A stretch of 64,000 nucleotides of DNA from Erysipelothrix urinaevulpis (GTDB lineage Bacteria; Bacillota_I; Bacilli_A; Erysipelotrichales; Erysipelotrichaceae). The DNA lies in assembly GCF_009828835.1 (NCBI RefSeq), contig NZ_WTTB01000003.1:1-64000 (forward strand), in the 5' to 3' direction. Of the stretch, positions 60,602-64,000 are shown piece after piece (the first letter of the stretch is position 1; each line of letters opens with the position of its first letter). Both the position numbers and the translations under genes were made by a program. Below the pieces are notes generated by a model that saw only the letters and a program-made list of their open reading frames with translations, did no database searches and was not told the origin of the DNA.

Positions 60602-62278
60602 TAAATCTTCGTCGTGTAATTTAATGGCGGATGAAACATAACGAGCTACGTTGACACCATGATCTCCAATCCGTTCCAATATTCCTAAAATATCAATATA
60701 AATACTGCTTGCTACCTTGGTATCACAGATTCCTTCTGCCATACGTTGGAAGTGTTTTTCTCTGTATTTATCTTCAATCAGATCAAGATACTCTTCATCT
60801 CGAATTAAGGACTCAAATCCCGATAAATCTTCATGTTTGAATATTTCAAATGACCGGTTTAACATATCTAAGAGTAATTGATACATTGTATCTAAGTCTC
60901 TCATTGCATCAGCTGAAAACTCTTCTCTATTTTCATAAACCATATGATAAAACTCAACGAGATTGGTTGATAAATCACTCATCCGTTCATAATTTTTAAT
61001 GATTTCTAAGTTTTTAGTATACGATTCAGCAATATGTCCTGACTGATTTCCTTGTTTCGCAATTTTTAACAGATAATCAGTTAAATCAGTATCAATCGCA
61101 TTAACCATTTCCTCTAGTTGCAAGACGACTTCGTAGTCTTCATTTGATCCATTATGCAAATATGACTGCGTTGTTTCAAGTGATTCTAAAACTAAACTTG
61201 CCATATGCATCGTTGTACTTTTTGCAAGCTGCAACGCTCCTTCAGGAAATGTTGTAATTAAATTCTCATCGAGAGGTTCAATCTTTTCACGATTTCTCAT
61301 TCGATCTTCACCAGGTATTAAGATTTCTAATAATTTAATAAACTTCGGAATAAATGGAATGACCAGTATCGCAAAAGTAAAGTTAAATAAGAAATGACTT
61401 AATGCGATTAAAAAAGTAGGACTCCCTTTTAAATAACCGTTTAACATAACAACAAAATTAGAATATGGTTGGAGAACCAACATAACAATCGTTGCTCCAG
61501 TAATATTAAATAGCGTATGAAATAACCCCGCACGCTTTGTAACGATTGATCCACCCATTGAAGCCATCAACGCCGTAACCGTCGTTCCGATGTTTGATCC
61601 CAAGACAAATGCAATCGCAGCCACAACATCCATTCCTCCAGAAGCGTAGATCTTCTGAACAATTGCAATGACAGCTGATGACGAGTTAATAATCGCCGTC
61701 GAGACCGTCCCTCCTAAGAGTGCAAGCCAAGGATGAGCCGACATGGTCATCATAAAACTTTCAAAAAATGCATAATCTTGTAATAAACTTAGTTTTTGAC
61801 TCATTAGTTCTAATCCAACAAACGTAATACCAAAACCAAAGATCACAAACCCAATATTTTTATTTTTAGATCGTTTAGAAAAAACATAAATTAGCGCACC
61901 AATAAATACGAAATAGTACCCAAACTCATCAATTTCTAACCCAATCATTAGAGCTGTAACTGTGGTACCAACGTTAGCACCAACAGATATACCAATTGCT
62001 TGATTAAGCGTCATTAGACCCGCTCTAACAAGAGATATAGAAATAACAGTCGCCGCAGAACTTGACTGCATGATTGCAGTAATTCCAGCACCAACTAAAA
62101 TTGCCATAAAAATATTACTTGTATACTTTTCAATATAATCACGAATTTTAGGTCCTGCCGCTTCTTTAAGCCCATCCCCTAAAAACGTAATTCCCAAGAT
62201 AAATAAACCGAAACCACCCAAGATTACATTCAACCCCAAATCTTGTATTGATGGGTTCTGAGTTAATTGAACAATCAT
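60599..62278 (-). CDS. Na/Pi cotransporter with PhoU-like domain
   Basis: A 559-residue protein: an N-terminal Na+/phosphate cotransporter domain (about 1-310, eight or more helices) made of two repeats, and a C-terminal PhoU-like helical domain (about 340-559). Repeat signatures are GAGITAIMQSSSAATVISISLVRAG and GGTVSTAIINSSSAVIAIVQ, each with the QSSS/NSSS motif. GANVGTTVTALM and GSNIGTTVTALM are also duplicated. It imports phosphate with sodium; the PhoU domain likely regulates it. The ATG at 62278 follows GGAGGAG. Confidence 0.95.
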   Translation of the reverse strand: MIVQLTQNPSIQDLGLNVILGGFGLFILGITFLGDGLKEAAGPKIRDYIEKYTSNIFMAILVGAGITAIMQSSSAATVISISLVRAGLMTLNQAIGISVGANVGTTVTALMIGLEIDEFGYYFVFIGALIYVFSKRSKNKNIGFVIFGFGITFVGLELMSQKLSLLQDYAFFESFMMTMSAHPWLALLGGTVSTAIINSSSAVIAIVQKIYASGGMDVVAAIAFVLGSNIGTTVTALMASMGGSIVTKRAGLFHTLFNITGATIVMLVLQPYSNFVVMLNGYLKGSPTFLIALSHFLFNFTFAILVIPFIPKFIKLLEILIPGEDRMRNREKIEPLDENLITTFPEGALQLAKSTTMHMASLVLESLETTQSYLHNGSNEDYEVVLQLEEMVNAIDTDLTDYLLKIAKQGNQSGHIAESYTKNLEIIKNYERMSDLSTNLVEFYHMVYENREEFSADAMRDLDTMYQLLLDMLNRSFEIFKHEDLSGFESLIRDEEYLDLIEDKYREKHFQRMAEGICDTKVASSIYIDILGILERIGDHGVNVARYVSSAIKLHDEDL

Positions 62279-62357
62279 AGTTTCTCCTCCATAAGACCAA
62301 CATAATAATAACATAAAATAACTTGATAAAACATCAACAAATATTGTTTAGTATGAA

Positions 62358-63275
62358 TCATTTGTTTTTTCCATTCAAGCACGGCGACGTTTCGATCATC
62401 ATCTCCTCCTCAAAGCGTTGCTCATAGCAAATTATTTGAGCATTAGAGAGTAAATCAAAACTAGAATTTACAATTTTTCGATACGCCAAGAACGCTGTAT
62501 TCCACAGTTGGTTATAGCTCATCCCTTCATCTTTTTTCCTTAGTTCATTAAGAAGTTCAAAGAACATCACATTCGTCGCTTTCCCGGTACGTATTGCATC
62601 CAAAACCAGTGTTCCCCATACCGGATGTTTATCAAAATAGTTTGAGTTCTGATATTCAATACGCAAGCCATTATAAGTATCAAATGAATCAATGCTGTAA
62701 TATTTTACCGAAACATTTTCTTCATTAATATCCAAGATTGCATAGCTATAGCCAGGACCATCTGCAGGCAGCCCTACCGAACCAGGATTTATAAACCGCT
62801 TACCTCTATACGAACAATCAAAGGCCTCATGAATGTGACCCATAATACAAATGTCAAATACTTCGTTGTCAATTAACCAATCAAAGGACTTTCTAAATGG
62901 TTTATCTTCCAACACACCATCGCCATGCAGCAACAAAATTTCTTGATCATGCACCTTCAATCGTAGAGATGTGCTCAACGTTTTAATAAACTGAAGCTCA
63001 TCTTCTTGAAGTGATTCTCGCGTCCATTTTAAAGGCAATTGATTAATAGATATTTCTTCATTAAATGTCATCTCAGCAATTTTTTCTCGATTTCCAGCAA
63101 TGATGTAATCACCTAATTTTGATACGATATCCAAAACCTTTGAATCATTGTTTCCATCTGATATATAATCACCTAGAAAAACAAAAGCATCAACATGAAC
63201 ACGACTAATTTCGTCTAGTACAAGATTTAAAGCAATGACATTAGAGTGAATATCACTCATCAAAGCAAATCTCAT
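62358..63275 (-). CDS. Metallophosphoesterase with C-terminal extension
   Basis: A 305-residue calcineurin-like phosphoesterase. The five metal motifs are in order: SDIHSN (7-12), FLGDYISD (near 37), GNREK, LLHGDGV (about 115) and MGHIHEAF (about 148), ending in NPGSVG. These span about 180 residues; the remaining 120 (from YYSIDSFDTYNGLRIEY) form an extra helical domain typical of the family branch. Substrate unknown. Start at 63275 follows GGTGG. The tRNA-Ala/Ile pair is upstream. Confidence 0.87.
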   Translation of the reverse strand: MRFALMSDIHSNVIALNLVLDEISRVHVDAFVFLGDYISDGNNDSKVLDIVSKLGDYIIAGNREKIAEMTFNEEISINQLPLKWTRESLQEDELQFIKTLSTSLRLKVHDQEILLLHGDGVLEDKPFRKSFDWLIDNEVFDICIMGHIHEAFDCSYRGKRFINPGSVGLPADGPGYSYAILDINEENVSVKYYSIDSFDTYNGLRIEYQNSNYFDKHPVWGTLVLDAIRTGKATNVMFFELLNELRKKDEGMSYNQLWNTAFLAYRKIVNSSFDLLSNAQIICYEQRFEEEMMIETSPCLNGKNK

Positions 63276-63329
63276 TATCATAACCACCATTCTTTTTTAG
63301 TTATATAATATCACATTATGGAAACATAT

Positions 63330-63357
63330 AAAAAAACCTACTTCAAGAGAAGTAGGT
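63330..63357 (-). terminator. Terminator after the tRNA-Ile/tRNA-Ala pair
   Basis: ACCTACTTC and GAAGTAGGT pair around four bases, followed by a T-run on the minus strand. Confidence 0.9.
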
Positions 63358-63370
63358 GTTAATTTATAAA

Positions 63371-63446
63371 TGGTGGAGCTTATCGGGATCGAACCGATGA
63401 CCTCCTGCGTGCAAGGCAGGCGCTCTCCCAGCTGAGCTAAAACCCC
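63371..63446 (-). tRNA. tRNA-Ala (anticodon TGC)
   Basis: The acceptor GGGGTTT pairs with AAGCTCC, the anticodon loop is CTTGCAC within CCTGC/GCAGG, and CCA is encoded. It follows tRNA-Ile on one transcript. Confidence 0.97.
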
Positions 63447-63474
63447 ATTTATATGTGATGCAGTAAACTTAGAA

Positions 63475-63551
<77 letters not shown>

Positions 63552-63570
63552 ATTCCTTGACTGCCTTAAT

Positions 63571-63599
63571 AATATACCATTAAGAATTAGCTATGTCAA
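63571..63599 (-). promoter_or_regulatory. tRNA-Ile/tRNA-Ala promoter
   Basis: TTGACA (63599-63594), a 17-base spacer and TATATT (63576-63571) on the minus strand, about 20 bases before tRNA-Ile. Confidence 0.87.
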
Positions 63600-63671
63600 C
63601 AGATTTCAAGAAAAACTTTAATCTTTTTTTAAACTCTCCATAAACCACTCTAATTAGGCTGTTTTACAAGA

Positions 63672-63701
63672 ATACAAGAGGCATTTTAATGCCTCTTGTA
63701 T
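63672..63701 (-). terminator. Long perfect hairpin after the truncated gene
   Basis: ATACAAGAGGCATT and AATGCCTCTTGTAT form a perfect 14-bp stem with a two-base loop, just downstream of the partial gene. The following bases (TCTTGTAAAAC) are only moderately T-rich. Confidence 0.65.
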
Positions 63702-63710
63702 CTGAATATA

Positions 63711-64000
63711 CTACTGAATCGGTAAAAGTGAAAAACTTGATCGGGCTTCAATTTCATCACCTTCAACAAAGGTATTTATGTACTCATCAACGCCGAGTCT
63801 TCCGCCAAGTATTATATTAACTTGTAATCCCCCAAAACTATCTCTGACAATGTAATTGCTGCTCCCATTATAGATTTTATAACGACCAGGATCAATATCT
63901 TTCCCAACCGTTAATTTTCCTGCTGGATAGTGTTTAGGGGCCCCTTTTGACTTAATAATATCTCCTTCTAATCTTTTCTTGTCATTTTCTAATGACTTAA
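63711..64000 (-). CDS. Partial gene, C-terminal 95 residues of an unknown protein
   Basis: An open frame on the minus strand running from the window edge to a TAG at 63713-63711. The visible part begins with a charged, helical region (SLENDKKRLEGDIIKSKG). It then reads KLTVGKDIDPGRYKIYNG, a small beta-rich domain often found at the C-terminus of Firmicutes surface or membrane proteins, and ends GDEIEARSSFSLLPIQ. The start and any membrane segment lie outside the window. Function cannot be given. Confidence 0.75.
   Translation of the reverse strand, partial: KSLENDKKRLEGDIIKSKGAPKHYPAGKLTVGKDIDPGRYKIYNGSSNYIVRDSFGGLQVNIILGGRLGVDEYINTFVEGDEIEARSSFSLLPIQ

Overview
The window is about 64 kb of a low-G+C Gram-positive (Bacillota) chromosome. 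Three things indicate this: two T-box leaders, a CIRCE operator, and Firmicutes-type genes (divIVA, sepF, long-form hpf, rnhC, mutS2, ThiT-type ECF transporter, Ntdp-type DUF402). The combination with DUF3196, DUF3781 and DUF3284 proteins and ATP-grasp proteins of the sugar-transfer type suggests an Erysipelothrix-like member of the Erysipelotrichia. That assignment is inference, not proven by the sequence. Most genes are ordinary housekeeping genes, and most lie on the minus strand.

Layout. At 1-310 the 5' end of a 16S rRNA gene runs off the left edge, with its promoter. At 315-2801 (minus) are a DUF402 phosphatase, a TPP-riboswitch-controlled thiamine transporter, a short AAC(3)-like protein and a YutG/PgpA-type protein. 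At 2878-5011 (plus) are an M32 carboxypeptidase and Mn superoxide dismutase. At 5240-9876 (plus) is the main accessory island: a 63-residue membrane peptide with two cysteines, an ABC ATPase and permease, a small membrane protein, a very small M50-like membrane protease, a thioredoxin-like lipoprotein, and a helix-turn-helix regulator with a long helical C-terminus.

From 9881 to 17166 (minus) are trmH, ileS with a T-box, divIVA, sepF, hpf, a zinc phospholipase-C-like protein and ald. mgtA (plus) follows with an operator-like promoter. From 20152 to 30655 (minus) are valS with a GNAT gene under a Val T-box, engB, lon, and tig with a CIRCE operator. This block is flanked by two paralogous ATP-grasp genes. 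From 30732 to 42123 are tRNA-Arg, murI, uvrC, mutS2, cvpA, rnhC (plus), a dCMP deaminase gene, a rhomboid protease gene, rluD, lspA and a MATE exporter gene. tRNA-Leu (plus) follows.

From 42377 to 50355 are two heterodimeric ABC exporters, one of them CydDC-like and following a DUF454 gene. From 50484 to 60536 are argS, scattered parts of a cellobiose-type PTS (IIC, IIB and IIA in three transcription units) with a GntR regulator, a methyltransferase gene, tag, coaD, a flavodoxin gene, tRNA-Arg and tRNA-Thr. From 60599 to the right edge are a Na/Pi cotransporter gene, a phosphoesterase gene, tRNA-Ala and tRNA-Ile, and a gene truncated by the window end.

The most interesting item is the 5.2-9.9 kb island. 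Its gene set would fit a small anchored peptide being given a disulfide outside the cell, cut free by an intramembrane protease, and exported or neutralised by the ABC transporter, with an adjacent regulator under a palindromic operator. The function is a hypothesis. I do not recognise the peptide. No transposon, prophage or CRISPR array was seen.
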